A DNA stretch of 64,000 bases from Schistocephalus solidus (GCA_017591395.1 WEDG01000235.1:372001-436000), one strand, 5' to 3'; counted from the first letter of the stretch, positions 29,601 through 43,356 are shown. Translations and numbers: made by a program. Notes: generated from the sequence alone by a model not told the origin.

Positions 29601-29799
29601 CCATTGCTGTCAATCTTCGGTTCGAAGAAGGACATTCCGGTATATTCAGCCAGCTTACTTCAACGATGGGCAACTATTCTTATTTGTTAAAATTTTAATA
29701 ATTGCTACTGCCGAACTACTGACTTTGGTCAGGTTTGCGCCCTTTCCTGGCTCATATGCAATCATCATGAACCTGAAGCAGACCCGTGATTGCTGCCAT

Positions 29800-30420
29800 T
29801 TCGATTGAGGACGATGTGCGCCGTCAACTTTCAGACGCCATACGATGCACTGCCACCGACATCCGGTGCACTACCGAGCAGGATCACATGTTCCGCCAAG
29901 CTATCACCTACGTGCAGACAAGCTGACCAACCACTGCACTCACTGGCGATCTTCAGCAGCTTTTCCTGCGTCGAGCATCGCTATCGGTAGTTTATTTCTG
30001 CCTCATGTTTGCAGACCGTGTGATGATTCCTTCTTAACTTCAACCTGTTGTCCTACGTCAGGGCCATGGCAAACACCGAATAGGCCTTGGTCACTTGTGC
30101 ATGTCGATTTAACTGGTCCACTTGACGGAGTGTCATACCTAATCTTGGTTGACGCCGACTCAAATTGGCCCGAGATTGCTCGCTAAATTCGGCAACGACA
30201 TCTGCCACTATCACTGTCCTACGACACATTTCAGTCAACAATGCCTACCGGATATGCTGGTTTCGGATAACAGCTCTCAGTTTACCTCATCGGCGTTTGA
30301 GGATTTCTGCCGCCAGCACAAAATCCACAATCTTCGCTCTCCACCCTACCCCCCTCAGTCTAACCGTTAGGCGGAGCGTTTTGTTGACACATTCAAGAGA
30401 GCCATATTGAAAGTTCTTTG
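29800..30420 (+). pseudogene. pol: Gypsy integrase core, broken
   Basis: VHVDLTGPLDGVSYLILVDA contains the first catalytic Asp. After a frameshift, DMLVSDNSSQFTSSAFEDFC carries the second, and PPYPPQSNR-stop-AERFVDTFKRA the Glu, with a TAG just before it. Confidence 0.75.
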
Positions 30421-30790
30421 GGGGCAGAGACCACGGACGCGATTATCCAGGCAGCATGTTGTCCGACGTCTGCGTGGGTGATGTCACCTGGGTTCATCAC
30501 CACAACCAGATTCGACGGTGGCATTGCAGTAAAGCAACTGAGCCCTTGTCATTGTCCTCACTCACCCTCGATATCCTGCTGGATAATATTGCTATTCCGA
30601 CCGCTCACCCTGTTTCTGAACCCAACGCTGCATCTCCTTCAGATGTAACACTTTCAGTCTCAGTTGCTGGCTGCATGCCTTCAGAACGCAACCTGCTCCC
30701 AAGATGCCGGACCAACCGGGTGCGCCGATCAACGCAGCCAATACGGGTCAAACCGCGTCAGAAGCAGTACTGACATACTTGAAGGGGAGA

Positions 30791-31125
30791 TGTTGGGACT
30801 GTCTACATTCCCACGATGAGTCATCCTCGCGGAAAAGCACGTGCGTGCGTCTTCCGCGCTGCATGCCATGAGTTTGAACCAGTCAGCGTTCCGTACTAGC
30901 TGTAGCCACAATGTCCCCCTCATATCTGATTGGTTCATGTTCGCAAGAACTTGGCTCTCCTATATCTTCCTCATAAAGTGGATTGGAAAGAATATGAGCA
31001 ATATAAATTGGACACTATACAGACACGCAGCTTTTCATGTCAGTTTTGTTGAATACACTTTTCGCTTAGCTGATCGTGTTTTCTTGTTCTACCGCTTTGG
31101 GGTTGGGACAACTGTCTATCAAGCA
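30791..31125 (+). repeat. 3' LTR of Gypsy element
   Basis: 335 bp, TGTTGGGACTGTC to CTATCAAGCA, homologous to the 5' LTR. A shared 17-base word (TTCCAGGCCGGGTCATA) occurs just outside both LTR right ends (26977 and 31142). Confidence 0.83.
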
Positions 31126-33715
31126 TAAGCTTCGTGAGACATCTAAATTCCAGGCCGGGTCATACCGCTTTGTTCCCCACTTTCTTTTTAATTGATGAAA
31201 AACCATGAGAAAGAAGCAGCAGGACCCGTTAACTAGTTCTGTATCCGCCCATTTAAGAATCACCGATGTTGTTTAATTAGTCTCGAGGAAAGGCCAAACG
31301 CTCAGCAAACAAAGAGTATCACTTGCATTCAGTGCTCGCAACGCTGCCAAATCCTTTGCTCAAATCTTTCAGTTTGGACTTAATATTTGATCATTGCTAA
31401 ATGGCAACAAAAGTTGTCTTATCGATGACACTGACAAAGAGAAATTATTTAGTCACGTTTTTGGGAAAACTCCTTACTACTAAGTCCCAACAATTTCCTT
31501 GTTTTCGTCCACGTTTAGGTGGAAATCTCAATAAATTGATGTTTCAGCAGGCTTGATTCAGAAACACGAGTCGTTGAAGAAATCCACACTCATCAGGAAC
31601 GGATGGTATTGTAAACGCGATTATTGAGAAGGTGTTGGCAGTTCCACGGTTGCTTAGTCACCTACTCTCCATCTATATTTCGAGTGGATTCTTCCGGTAA
31701 ACATACGTGACCTAAATTATTATTTAATTACTATTTTAAATAAAATTCTTGATCACTTTCTAGTTAACTAGCTACAGAAATATACGCAGAATTGCTTTTT
31801 ACCTGAACGATGTTTTGGCACTTGTCACACAGCCTTTTGTACTGTTATTAATTTACGTGTTAATAAAAGCCGTAAGCGGTAGTTATATACTTTGAGCTTA
31901 GTAAAGCATCCGCCAAGGAGCCCTTAAGACGTCTTTTAATAAAACTGGAAGCACATGGAATTCGGTCCCCTCCACTTGGCTTCATCTGGTCCTGCTGATT
32001 TATCTACTATTAAAAGGCCACGGTTGGAAAATGTCATTCACACCTCACTCGATCGTGAGTGGCGTACTCTCACGCTACTCGTCCATTTTTGCGTGAGCAA
32101 TATTTCAACAATAGTCCGAAATGCAAAACTGCTAATTTATGCTTATACCTTAAACGTTTTTTGCATATTCTAAGGCCAATGCGTTGAAAAAGGAAATCCG
32201 ATATATTTTGCTTGTGGAAACAGAGTGCACTTCACAGGTGGACTTTTCTTCGTCCAAGTGCAGTGTTTTGTGCCTCAATACATGCACACCTCGCCCCAAA
32301 ATAGTTCAAAATAACTTACTCTTAGTGTGGTGAGTTTCAAAGCGTGCATCATGAGACACTCAATTCACACAGGAAAATGAAGGTAGGTCAGGAGTGTAAA
32401 CGAGGACACCAGCGTCGGACGATGAACTCTTGTGCGCCCAGCTGCAATACACCTGTCGAATAATCCATCGGTGGCTGCAGTCCACCGAGTCACTGGCTGC
32501 CCCTAATGTCAAGTTTATAGACGCGCTCAACATGAGTTATTTAGTTTAGGAAGCAGAATTACTGAAGCAGAAAAAAACCAAGTCCTTCCGCTGTGTGGGC
32601 AAGTAAATGTTAGTGAGGCATTCGTACTAGGTTGTCTGGGTAAGACAAGGCAATCGGAAGCACGTCCAGAGCAAAACAAATGGTTCTGTGCAAATTTCCA
32701 GGAAGGCTAAATATACCACTGCCTTAGCGCTAACTTCAACCGAAACCTTAATTCTAACCTTCACGGAAGTCCCAACTTTATCCTTTACCCTATAATTCCT
32801 AACTTTAATCTCAATTAAAATCTACCTTAAACCCAATCTTGAAATGTATGCAAAGCTCTGATAATAAGCACGAACGTGCGCCAGTATGTCCCTTACATAA
32901 AGGACTCTAGGACCCAGTCACACCAAGCCAAACAGCGTCACAGTTCCATGGATATCTTATCAGATCATTATGTGGTTTGCCGAAGTAACCCTTTGAACCA
33001 ACTATCTGGAAATAGCTCGTATATGGATTGTGTACCTCTCAAATTTATACATAGAAGCCGACCGGAATTTATGCGAAATTTTCAATGAACATTGGTGAAC
33101 TCTAACAACGTACAGATTCGCAGTCGTATTTTAGATTGACATGTTGCGTATCTCTAGAAAAAGTGCGCTGAAGTGTTGACGCAATAAAGTAATGATCCTG
33201 CGCTCCTGGCAATAATCTCACTTTCTAAAGATATTTATCTTCGCAACAACACATAGAAACTCCCACAAACAGACCCATTTCTAAGAACTCATAAACAAAA
33301 ACAGGGAAGCCAGAGCGATAATGCCTGGCTTATGTGTCGTCATCTTCGAACCATGCCGAGGACCAAGGTAGGAAGATTTGGATTCGAGTCTTTGCCTTAC
33401 TTCCAAATTCGATCGCGCTTAAATGACAGTAAAGCATCACAAACCCTAGCCTGTAGTGGCTAACTTTTACATCCGAGAAAAATTTAGTTTTTGTCAGCAG
33501 AACTAAGATTCTGTAGAGCTCTCCGCACAACAAAATGTGACTTCATTGTGTTCAAGATGTGCTAGGATTCCACTGGGTTGAGAACCGAGACCACATGGGC
33601 AGGCATTAATAAGCATAATTATGTAAAAAACGTACAGGTAGCGTTCCAACGATGAGGGACACACTCAGATTTTTGTGTGTACTCTCCTGTCACCGTACAA
33701 TATGGAAACAGTCAA
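31126..33715. other. Unassigned stretch
   Basis: It has no recognisable gene. Bases 32725-32850 are a degenerate CCTTAA/CCTAAC tract. Short frames lack family features. Confidence 0.4.
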
Positions 33716-33719
33716 ATGT

Positions 33720-34547
33720 TGTGAAAATTCCCATTAAAACATTAAAAAGACGACTTGACGGGTATATGCGCTGCTTTCGCTAACTTCTATTCAGGCCAGT
33801 ACAATTATAAAGAAAACGTTGAAGCGTAGTAGAAATTTAAAACACGAAATCGATAATGTTCATCCGTTTGTGTGGGTTATGTGAGAAGTGGTGTGCATAG
33901 GGTAAGGATTATAAGAAACAGTGGGATAGGCGGCAATGGGCGTTTGGTAGAGGCTTTTAGGGGAAACGAGAGGACAGAGATGTCGTGGAGGAATGCATGC
34001 AGTTAAGGGAGCGTGGGCCAAGCTAAATGCGGAGCTTGCACGAGGTTCTTTTGTGCGCACAAGACCGGCTTCTTCAACCTAATGGCAGTCGCTTCTGCTA
34101 CTACTAGTAAACGTTGACCCAGTGGCTTGGTGTAGTTTGGTGGGACCTTATAAATTACACGGGAAGCTTCCTTGGTGTCCACATAATGCCCGGTGGCAAC
34201 AATATGTGCAAGGATGGCGCTTGTTATGCTTTTGACTTTCCTTTGCTTAGCCATGCTGGGAGGTGTTCTCTTATTCTTTTGGATAGGCGCCAACTTGTGC
34301 GACCAATGTAACCTACTCCGCAGGAGCAAGTAAATGAGTAAATGCACATAAAGGTGGTCTGAGCCGACAACCTATTCTTACCTTTGTTGGTTGAGAACAC
34401 TATCTGAAGTCTCGCTGCTAGGAACTTTTGTGTAACGGTTTGATTTAGGCGTCTTTTCAGGAGTTCACTAGCCGCATCCCCTTGAAAGGGCACTTTGGGA
34501 AAAAGAGTTTTCTTTCCCACACTAAGCTTGGCAGGTTTCACCGGTCT
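33720..34547 (-). mobile_element. Penelope-like element (family A), GIY-YIG end and 3' region
   Basis: Minus-strand frames 34541-34224 and 34347-34003 join across one frameshift: LLKRRLNQTVTQKFLAARLQ, then CSCGVGYIGRTSWRLSKRI (GIY-YIG core), EHLPAWLSKGKSK, SAILAHIVATGHYVDTKEAS, ending QAPHLAWPTLP. The protein end and following 280 bp match the copy at 2818-3395. The hammerhead-like motif here (about 33795-33755) has core changes (G8 and U16.1 lost). Confidence 0.8.
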
Positions 34548-36640
34548 TGCGACAAGATGCTTTGTAATAAACCGATCTCTACCGCCTCAAAGACCCGTGT
34601 GTGACAAGCTACTATCCGGTCAGTTGTAGCCTTTACGTAGGCATACTGGATTGTGCGCATGAATTATGAACAAAACTGCCGGTATTTGACCTCCGTTGCT
34701 ATATAGTCATCTTTCGCATGAATTATACGAATTTTGCTCCAGTAAGACAGTTCACAATGGCGTCAATAACATCCAGAGATGAGTGGCGTGCCTTGGGTTG
34801 ATTTTTTGCTAACCAATCCATGACACAGTGTTGCTACCCACCAAGGCGGCTAGCTCAAAATCTGGCTTCGCAGAGTCCGGCAGCATATAAGGGTGGTTCA
34901 TGGAATACGGGCACTCGCCCCGTCACTGGAAAGCAGTATGTAGAATCCTGCAGTTCTGCTAGTGCAAATGCTAATGTTTGGAGAGGTGGAATATGCGACA
35001 TCCTCAATGTCAACTGTGTCAGGCACGATCAGGGCGTATCAAGTACAAGGATACTTTGTCATTATTATTTATTTGTTAGGACTTGAAGAATGAATATTGC
35101 CAGAGTCAAAGAAGGCTTTCTATTTACGCATGTTAAGACTCAAATGCACTCATTAAACTAGCTGGGTAAAGGAATTCATAATTGCGACCCCAACAACTCT
35201 GGGTATGAACACTTATAATTCAAGGAAAACATGTTCATGCTAAACAAAAGCTAACTGCAAGTGAGCGTGCACTAAATAAGAACAGCTGCAGATTAACAAG
35301 GAAAAATCTAAAACATCTACTTCAGTCTCTGCTGTAAGGCTTTCACTCACACGTTACGATATGAAAGGAATTAATTCAGTAAATTTAAACACCAGTGGGC
35401 CAAATATATCATCCTTAGACTAATCAAAAGAGGACTATGTGAAAGAAAAGAAAACATTTTTGTTTAAAATGTGATTAACTTTCGCCAGCCAACCTGGATC
35501 CACTAGAGTAAGATGAAGTACTTTAGACAATTTTCCACCTATGCGTAAAAAAAACGTTTATTCGGCTCAGTGATTGTTCATACAACTACAGGACGCATTT
35601 GCATTTTAACTGTGTTCCATCTGTCTACAGAGATGGCAAACATTCACGTTTACTTTTCGGTTTGATTTGGATAGGTGAAGCGAACTTTCTTCTATAACAT
35701 CCTAGAGGATGCACCTGCCGTGGAAAACACACCCACACCCTGTGTGCAAAGAACGTGATTAAAATTTGCTTATCACGATTTTTATCATGCCCATCCCTAA
35801 ATATTCAGGACAAAGTCTTAGATTCCTTCGGACAAATAAGGAAGTTCACACTCACACCGTCAAAATGCTTGGGCAAGTGAAACATTTATGGTGCAGTCAA
35901 AGTTCCTTTAAAAAATGCAGGACGTTTTTGCATCTGGCCTGACAGCAAGCCATCTTCCAAACACGTTGCCTGGAAAATTAGTGTTTAGCAAGCCATTTTG
36001 ATTTTTTTAACTTCGTCTTTTCCATTTCAAATTCGATGGGTGGGTACGTGACTACAATGTCACATGCACACACAACCAGGCTTGAAGCACGACTTTGTGA
36101 TGGTCGAATTTTCTTGCCTCGATTGTTACCTACGAAGGTTCACGTGTGTGACGCGCTAGGTCAAAACGGTGAAAAATTTGGACACGACCCGCAGGGCCCG
36201 CCAAGCTCATAGCGAAGACCACAGATGGGGGTGTTTTTGTCCGATTAGATATCGGAATCCCACCACGCGTCTAACATGCACCCAATTCCAGTTTCAGGTG
36301 GCAGACCGGCCCGGACAGTGGACTTATACGTGAGAAAGGGCGAAACAAGTGATTTCGACACCGCGGAATCCGGTACCAATGCCACCGACGTGCATTGTGC
36401 ACTATAAAAAAAGGGAGCGCTGAAGATCCTCACCTGAAAGGCTGCTAACTGACAACGTAACTCATTCCTCATAGGACGGAGGGTCAGACTCAATGGCTCC
36501 TTGCGAAGATGGTCTCTATGAAATTCCTACGCAGATGGAATTCTAGCCATTCTCTTAGCTCTGTGAAAACCTGGTAGATTTCTGTGGTACTATGTCGTGT
36601 ATGACATACGTAGGCCGGCTGTTTGGTTTCGTAAGCCAGT
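34548..36640. other. Unassigned stretch
   Basis: No exon or repeat family is recognised; the left end may still be upstream PLE-derived sequence too eroded to read. Confidence 0.35.
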
Positions 36641-36800
36641 GCGTCCAAGCCCACCTCCGGCCGTCCCGATGCTGTCTTGCAACCGGGACCAGAGAAGTGG
36701 GAGCGGGGAGTGTGGCAGATGCTGCGCAAAGTTGTTATCACAATAAACTAACACGCAGGTAGCTGTCCTGCGCCCGCCGTGCTGTGCGGCACACGTTGCA
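36640..36800. repeat. Dispersed repeat R, copy 1
   Basis: It shares GAGTGTGGCAGATGCTGCGC and a following ATCAC(A)ATAAACTAA...ACGCAG pattern with 45590-45680 and, more distantly, 53360-53440. Family unknown. Confidence 0.45.
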
Positions 36801-39175
36801 CCTAGTCTTTCACGATGTCGTCGATATGTTTTTTTAATGCTTTTTTGCTTGCCTACTGATGGGTTCTCAGTAAGTGGTCATTCCTATCTATAAAGACAAG
36901 AAAAACAGGACTGCTCCTTTCTGCCTTCGTTTTCTTCGTCGCCCTTGACAGGAAGTTATAATTAATCTCCATGTCACGTTGCAGTCCCGGATTAAATTGA
37001 TCGTCGAGGCCGACACCTATTTATTTGAGTCTTGGAATCGTGCTGTAAGCTTCAATTTGGTGAGCTTCGATGCAAAACCGAACGTCCATGGCTTCTTGGT
37101 GAAGGCTACTACCACGTAGCACGGTGCATGCGCATGGCACAACCGACAATGCATCAAACTCAGTTTTCAACTGAACTTTCATTCGAGTCCCAGATTCTCT
37201 CAGTCAGGAAGTTCGGGTATGACTGGATGACGACGCTAGATGAGGCATAAAATACCACTGATTTCGACTAATTTTAAATGCATGCCACACGACACCCTGC
37301 GCGGGTTCGAAGCCAAAACCACAAAATAAAGTAGGGAAGTCCGTATCCAAACTTGAAATGAGTGCAGATCGACGAATGTTATTCCAAAAAAAACTGCATT
37401 TGTAATGTTTCCCATATCTTCCCTCTGGAAAATGTGTTGCTTCTAGGAGCCACACCTGATTCCTTTGCACATCAATTAACCCGTCGTCTTAAAGTTAAGT
37501 ATTCGCACGCATCACTCTTTGGGATTAAAAGTTTCTATGTATTGTTACTTTCATTGATAGCACAATGCAAAACAGAAAGTTCACTTTTCTTTGGAAGTGA
37601 ACGTACGGAAAGACGGCTGACCGTGACAACGCTATCCTATTATGAAATTAGTACAGAATACTGATACCTGGGTTTGAGGATGGCAGAAATGGTACGCTTT
37701 TAGATGTGACACGAGAAAATTAACAAGATAATTAAAGAATTTAAATGTTATAAGGGGTGCACCGTAGGCACTTTATGAGAAAGTTGTGTACTTCCGATGA
37801 TATAGCGGCAGATACTCTGAAAAATAGGTGGAGGTCCTTTCGGCTCGATCTCCGATAAGTTCCTTGGAAATCCGCACACGACAGTTTGGCCGTTTGATAC
37901 CAGCACTGCCCCAGACCGGGCTAAATTCTGACTCATGCGTGAGTATGAACGCAGTGAAGTAGACTGATGCATTAGCTACATCCTTCATTGTCTTCCAACA
38001 ATCACCGGCGTTCAACGTAGAGACAGGTGGAAGGTGACTGTAAGTTGCTTTGGGATCAGTGACTGACCTAGAACAAAGCCACCATCTACACGTGTCACAC
38101 ACGCGCTAATTGCTACACCCATGCGAACCAGATTTCGGGCAAAGTAATGTTTTGAATTGTAAGCAAATGAAAAATTCAGTAAGAACCATTTAAATGGCTC
38201 TTTGACCCTCGTTTCCGAGCACGGAGCGATCCATAATTTTTAGTTACTTTCTATGCCATGGTTGTCATAATATTTCCGGATGCGTGTTATCGTTCATATT
38301 GTGAAAAATAAGCGTTTGAAGCAAACTGAATCAACCTCATCCTCGCTTTGGTCTCCTATGCTAGTGTCAAGTAGGGTCACTGTTGGGCGCAGTATCGGAT
38401 GTGACCGAAAGCCATCGTCTGACGTACACTACTCCTGGGATACATGTATAATGGTCATATGAGAGGAATTATGCTATATGGACTTATTTTAGTACTGGAA
38501 CTAACTACTATGCATTAATCCAGCTATCCCAGGCTATACTCGCCTTAGAGGCAACTAATAATTGCGAGACGTACTGGCAAAGGCAAGCAGAATAGAACAG
38601 ACCTTTTAGACATGATTCCCATTGTTAGTCAAGACTGGCTTAACTCGACACAATCAGGTCCCAACAGCCGAACCTGACACAGATTAAATAAGGGGAAGAT
38701 CAATTGCACACTAATCACCAGGCTATCTTCCTCCATTTTTCTCACAAGGAAACGGAGAACGTATGCAGATTTTGCATCACCTACTGTGTCACATACATGC
38801 TATTTGACGGAACTCTTAAGTTAAGACCTCAGAGGAAAAAAGTTTTGCCTGCCAGCTCATGGAATTTTTCGGAGCTGTATGGGCGCAACACAAAGGTTTC
38901 CGCTATCAAAAGACCGATTAGGTTGAACTAGCATTCACTCTCTCCAGGCGAGGGTGATCCAATGTCTACCGTTGAGATTAATGCTTGCCAGAGCGTTTCC
39001 TTTGTCGCATGCAGCTTATCAGTGAAATGGCGCAGTTTGGTTGGCTTTTAGCTCTCGCAAGACTAGTGCCAAGACTCTCGTGGTCCCAGCAGAGAAATGA
39101 CCAGAAGCGTGAGACGGACAAGAAGAAATGAGTAAGCTATTGCGCTGGCAACCACGCCAGCGTACTGCCACATTA
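36801..39175. other. Unassigned stretch
   Basis: No supportable gene. Only short unrelated frames are present. Confidence 0.35.
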
Positions 39176-39182
39176 TACCCAC

Positions 39183-39825
39183 CTAGACCAAAGGCGGTGT
39201 GTAGCGAAGCCGAAGAAATTGTTGATGTCTACAAACTATGATTATCCAAACGGTCAGTGAAATGAGCATAACGTTCACTATGGGATATATGTTTATATGG
39301 ACCACGGGCGAAGATAGAGTGCAACTTGCAGCTTGTGTGCTGGAGGTTGATAAGGATGTGTTTGCAGTTGAAAGGTGTGAACTTGGAGGAAGAAAAAGTA
39401 TTTGGGACTGAGGGATAGAGAGTGGGAGGATAGCGGGCAGGGCGTAGAGACCCACAAGCTTGTCCAGCGGAGTGTCCAGAACAGTAGATTTGAGGCGGTC
39501 CATGATCACGGTATCCTCGCGAGTTCGGTGTTGGACGTGGAATGTCTTCATCCTACGAGAGACAACTGGGAAGGGCCATTTTGGAGGGGGTATCAGTGGC
39601 CGCCGGACTCAATTACATCGAAGAAAGACCGGAGAGCATGTCGCTAAGCCTTGCTCGAGATAAGCCTCAGAGACTGCGGATCTGGACGGAAGCGGGGAAG
39701 GCGTCCGTGTAAAATTTCGAAGACGGTGCAGGAGTTTGGAAGGACCCTAGACCCAACCACAAGGAGTTGGCGGGATCATTCCAACGGGAAGTCGGACCGT
39801 GGTGCCAGACATCATTTCGGGGGTG
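39183..39825 (-). mobile_element. Ty3/Gypsy integrase C-terminal fragment
   Basis: Minus-strand frames read MMSGTTVRLPVGMIPPTP, KLLHRLRNFTRTPSPLPSRS, VFLRCN, PPKWPFPVVSRRMKTFHVQH, RTREDTVIMDRLKSTVLDTP and a Pro/Ser-rich tail. This is the usual integrase tail of flatworm Gypsy elements. It is interrupted by two stops; 5' truncated near 39825. It is a different lineage from the element at 26632. Confidence 0.7.
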
Positions 39826-40343
39826 GAACAGTCAACTTGCTATCGGAGCGGATTCCAAACAGGACCAATAGGGCATAACAATTGGCTAATTTTTTTCCGG
39901 TATCTAGTGGCCATGTTGTGTGTTTACATGCTACCATGGTCTTTTTTGTAGTCTGTTGAGCCAAGGGAGGCAGAAAATGCATTCCTTCTAGTAACATGGA
40001 TCCTGTCGTTAGGGGACCATAGCACAGCCTGCTTATCCTTTGCATCATAACTGTGCATCAGAATGAATGGAGCCAAGTGGTAAAAATAGGATTTTATTGC
40101 TCACGGTAAAATTCTAAACCATCTGCGACGGAATGGTTGATCTTCGTGAAGGACACCTTCTGATTACGCTTGGAAACGGCACGCCAGAGACTGCAACACT
40201 CATGGTGGAACTTCGATGCAGATTTAAGAAATGATTGAAGGCCCACATTGACGTGCTATTCCCATTGTTCAGAGGACAACTGAAGGCTGACCCTTTTCAG
40301 TATGGTTAATGAAATTGCGCCTGGGCAATTGTTTCAGAACGTA

Positions 40344-40433
40344 ATGGATAATGTAAAATAATCGCAAGTAAAATAATTAGTGCGTTAGTAATTCGCGGGA
40401 GAATGGATAATGGATAATGTAAAATGGATAATA

Positions 40434-40482
<49 letters not shown>

Positions 40483-40540
40483 GGATAATGTAAAAGAATC
40501 ACAAGTAGAATAACTAGCGAGTTAGTAATTCACGGAAGAA
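40344..40540. repeat. 60-bp direct repeats flanking an (AAT)n microsatellite
   Basis: Copies at 40344-40403 and 40481-40540 both start ATGGATAATGTAAAA and end GAA, differing at about nine positions. Between them are extra ATGGATAA units and about 50 bp of AAT repeats (40430-40480). Confidence 0.85.
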
Positions 40541-42239
40541 GTGGCTTGGAGGACAATGACAGAAAATATCAGTGCTATGGTTTTCTGCCCTTAGTCTGGA
40601 AATTAAGCTCGGTTCGGAGGTCCAAGTGGTTTGGAGAGTATGTGATGAGAGGATGAACATGGGACCAACCAACAACGCAGACACGAGTTCCATTTCTATC
40701 GGAGATCCTCTGTATAATACAAAAGCTATAAAACAATTGATCATGCCTTAGACCCATGCAATTTACGGCTGGCTAGTCAGCCCCGGTTGTGTGCGAAAAC
40801 GAGTCAGAATGTAGAGTAGACGAGAAATAAACACATTGACCTATGACACCCAAAGTTCAAACTTCTAGATAGTGAAAGTAGCCCTCCAAGCCTACGGACT
40901 CGACTCACCTGTGTGTAACGTATCCTTACACCGAATTAACTTCTACATTAAAAATCCTAAAAAGACACAGCCTGTAACAAGGTTGCCACTCCATAGACTC
41001 ATGTTTTTGCCCTAAATAAGGGTTGTGAACGTTTGACTTGTGTTTCCCCACTTTAATTGGTGAAAGATGCATCAAGTCCGACGTTAGACTTCCATATGCC
41101 GCAGACTAGATTCTCGTCTGGATCCGACTGGGTTGAACAGAACTATCTCTACAACACTGTCAACATTAACCTGTAGGTATCATGCTCTAAATGCTTACAT
41201 GAAGTAACCATGGTGAAAATCAGCAAATCGAGCTGTTTGCACTGATTCACAGCTAGCTCCTTGTACAGGATGAGCAACGTCTGGGTAGGCGTTGATAGTG
41301 GGACGGGTACAAATGGCTTGGAGGTATTTGTGTGCCGATCAAGCAGAGGAAGGCGGATTGTGTAGCCCAAACACACGCTATTTACAGTGCTTCTGACGAC
41401 TGAAACACCGACAGAAGACTTTTGACGCACAATTTTGCGCACAGTGTGCGTCGGCTGTTAGCCGAAAAGCTAACTCATCAATATTAAGCGATGATTGCAT
41501 GATCCTTCGTAAGCGGTCTTTACCACTGGAAAAAAATGGATTGGGTCGCGCTTTAGAGACAGATTATTGGAATCTCCCTTTACATACAAACACCCTGTGT
41601 AGTAGCAACGAAGTATGCGGACTCAGTCTTGAATGTGACATCATCAGATATGTAGAAGTAAACGAGTTCATGCACGATTTCATCACGAGTTTATAAATTA
41701 CTGACAGATAATATCATCAAAAAGACACACTGAAGGTGTGATTTACAACAGAAAAGGGGACATTAACATCGCTTGATATATGGCTATTTATAATTCGCAT
41801 ACTGCTTAAGTAGTCATCGAAAAATCAACAGAAAAGCAGCGACTCTTCTAGCCGCTTTCCTCCGAGGAGTTATCAGTTTAAATATCCCAGTCATCTGCCG
41901 AATTCTACTATGGGGCATGGTTGCTTTGGTTTAGTAGGAGGAGGACTCAAAGTGGTTTGAGTCGTCAATTCGATTGCTGTGGCTCACTCCATAGGACTTT
42001 TACCGTTTTTGGAGAGAACGGGACACGAAACAGAACTTCTGGCCGTGAGACGCACCACAATTCAATGATAGATTCCGACAAGGTGGATATAGGGAAGATG
42101 ACTTGCATGTCAATGAGTTAATAGTGATAGTATGCCTGCATAGCAGCTAGCGCACTCTCTATTCCCCACCCTCAAAGGTCTGGAGACTTGAAAACTCAAG
42201 AAAACCGAATAACGCCTGTCGTGCCTTGATCTGATCTGG
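40541..42239. other. Unassigned stretch
   Basis: No gene or repeat is recognised. Confidence 0.35.
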
Positions 42240-43110
42240 CCCCCGTTTTGGAGGCAAATAAGACGCACACACGTCTACATACCGGATACTCTTATTTGTT
42301 TAACTCGCTGATCGAACATTTCAAACATCGGTTTACCGCAAGGAAGATTATGCGGAAAGTATCCTGCATTACCAGAGCAACCACCCTGTTGCTCACAAGC
42401 GGAGCACTGTTAACAGCCTACGCAATAGAGCTAAAACGCACCGTTCTGATAATGAACTCTACTAGAATGAACTCAGTTATTTATTCAAACTATTTTGCAG
42501 AAATGGTTATCCAAGAGAATTTTTACATTGATGTAGGAGACGACAGAATTAAAAAGAAAAAGAAAAAGACAAGGAACTAAATTTTTTTCCGGTCAAGCGC
42601 CCAAATCAAAGAACTGGCGAACACTTCCGTACATCAAGAACGTGTCTGCACTCATTGAAAGGCATCTGCGGAAACATCAAATCCAAGTGGCACACAAACC
42701 AACGACTACACTACGAAATCAGCTTGTACACCCTAAGGATAGGGTTGGCTATTTAGATAAAAAAGAAGTCGTATACAAGATACCATGTAACAGCTGCATG
42801 TGGTGTACTGTGGTCAGACAGAAAAGTCAGCCTCCCCGCGCATACATGAACATCAATTGGCAGTAAGGAGGCGAGACGACTTGTCTCAAGTTGCCATGCA
42901 TACGCTGAAAACTGGACACGAATTTGCTTGGGAAAAAACCCGCATTGTTGCCTCCTGTCCATCAAGGAAAGGCTGATAATTTTTAGATGCCATTTTCTCA
43001 GATAACTCATGCAACAACCGACACATCGAATTGGACCCTGTGTACAGCAACCTGAAAGAAAGCTGGAAGAGGCGAGAGCAAATCCAAATAGAAATACACC
43101 CCCCAATGAA
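42240..43110 (+). mobile_element. Penelope-like element (family B), post-RT and GIY-YIG part
   Basis: Plus-strand frames give SVYRKEDYAESILHYQSNHP then VAHKRSTVNSLRNRAKTHRS, a stop, FCRNGYPREFLHRC, then SALIERHLRKHQIQVAHKPT, TTLRNQLVHPKDRVGYLDKK, EVVYKIPCNSC (GIY-YIG entry) and EHQLAVRRRDDLSQVAMHTL, TGHEFAWEKTRIVASCPSRK. The order is RT tail, linker, endonuclease. At least two frameshifts and one stop. Confidence 0.82.
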
Positions 43111-43271
43111 AACCATTGGCATAATGACTAAGCGATATCGATTTTCCGGCACGTTTAAAATTTTAAATATTTTTTGCACACTTACTACAAGTCTAACGAC
43201 GGCCTGGGGTACCATCGTCGAAAATTACATTATAAAGTTACATATTGTTTCCAAAAGAACGTCTTTGTTTC

Positions 43272-43275
<4 letters not shown>

Positions 43276-43340
<65 letters not shown>
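43276..43340. repeat. (TA)n microsatellite
   Basis: About 65 bp of pure TA followed by GCGTGTGTGTG, abutting the tail of an inverted tRNA-headed element fragment. Confidence 0.95.
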
Positions 43341-43342
<2 letters not shown>

Positions 43343-43356
43343 TGTGTGTGAAGTGA

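Larger units (their letters stand above)
26632..31125 (+). mobile_element. Decayed Ty3/Gypsy LTR retrotransposon with both LTRs
   Basis: It is a 4.5-kb element: 5' LTR 26632-26971, gag, two zinc knuckles and protease, reverse transcriptase, RNase H, integrase, 3' LTR 30791-31125. Domain order PR-RT-RH-IN defines Ty3/Gypsy (Metaviridae-type). LTRs begin TGTTGG and end AAGCA (TG...CA). By eye nearly a fifth of compared LTR positions differ, so the insertion is old. Gag and pol are broken by many stops and shifts, so it is non-autonomous. No clean target-site duplication is seen. Confidence 0.88.
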
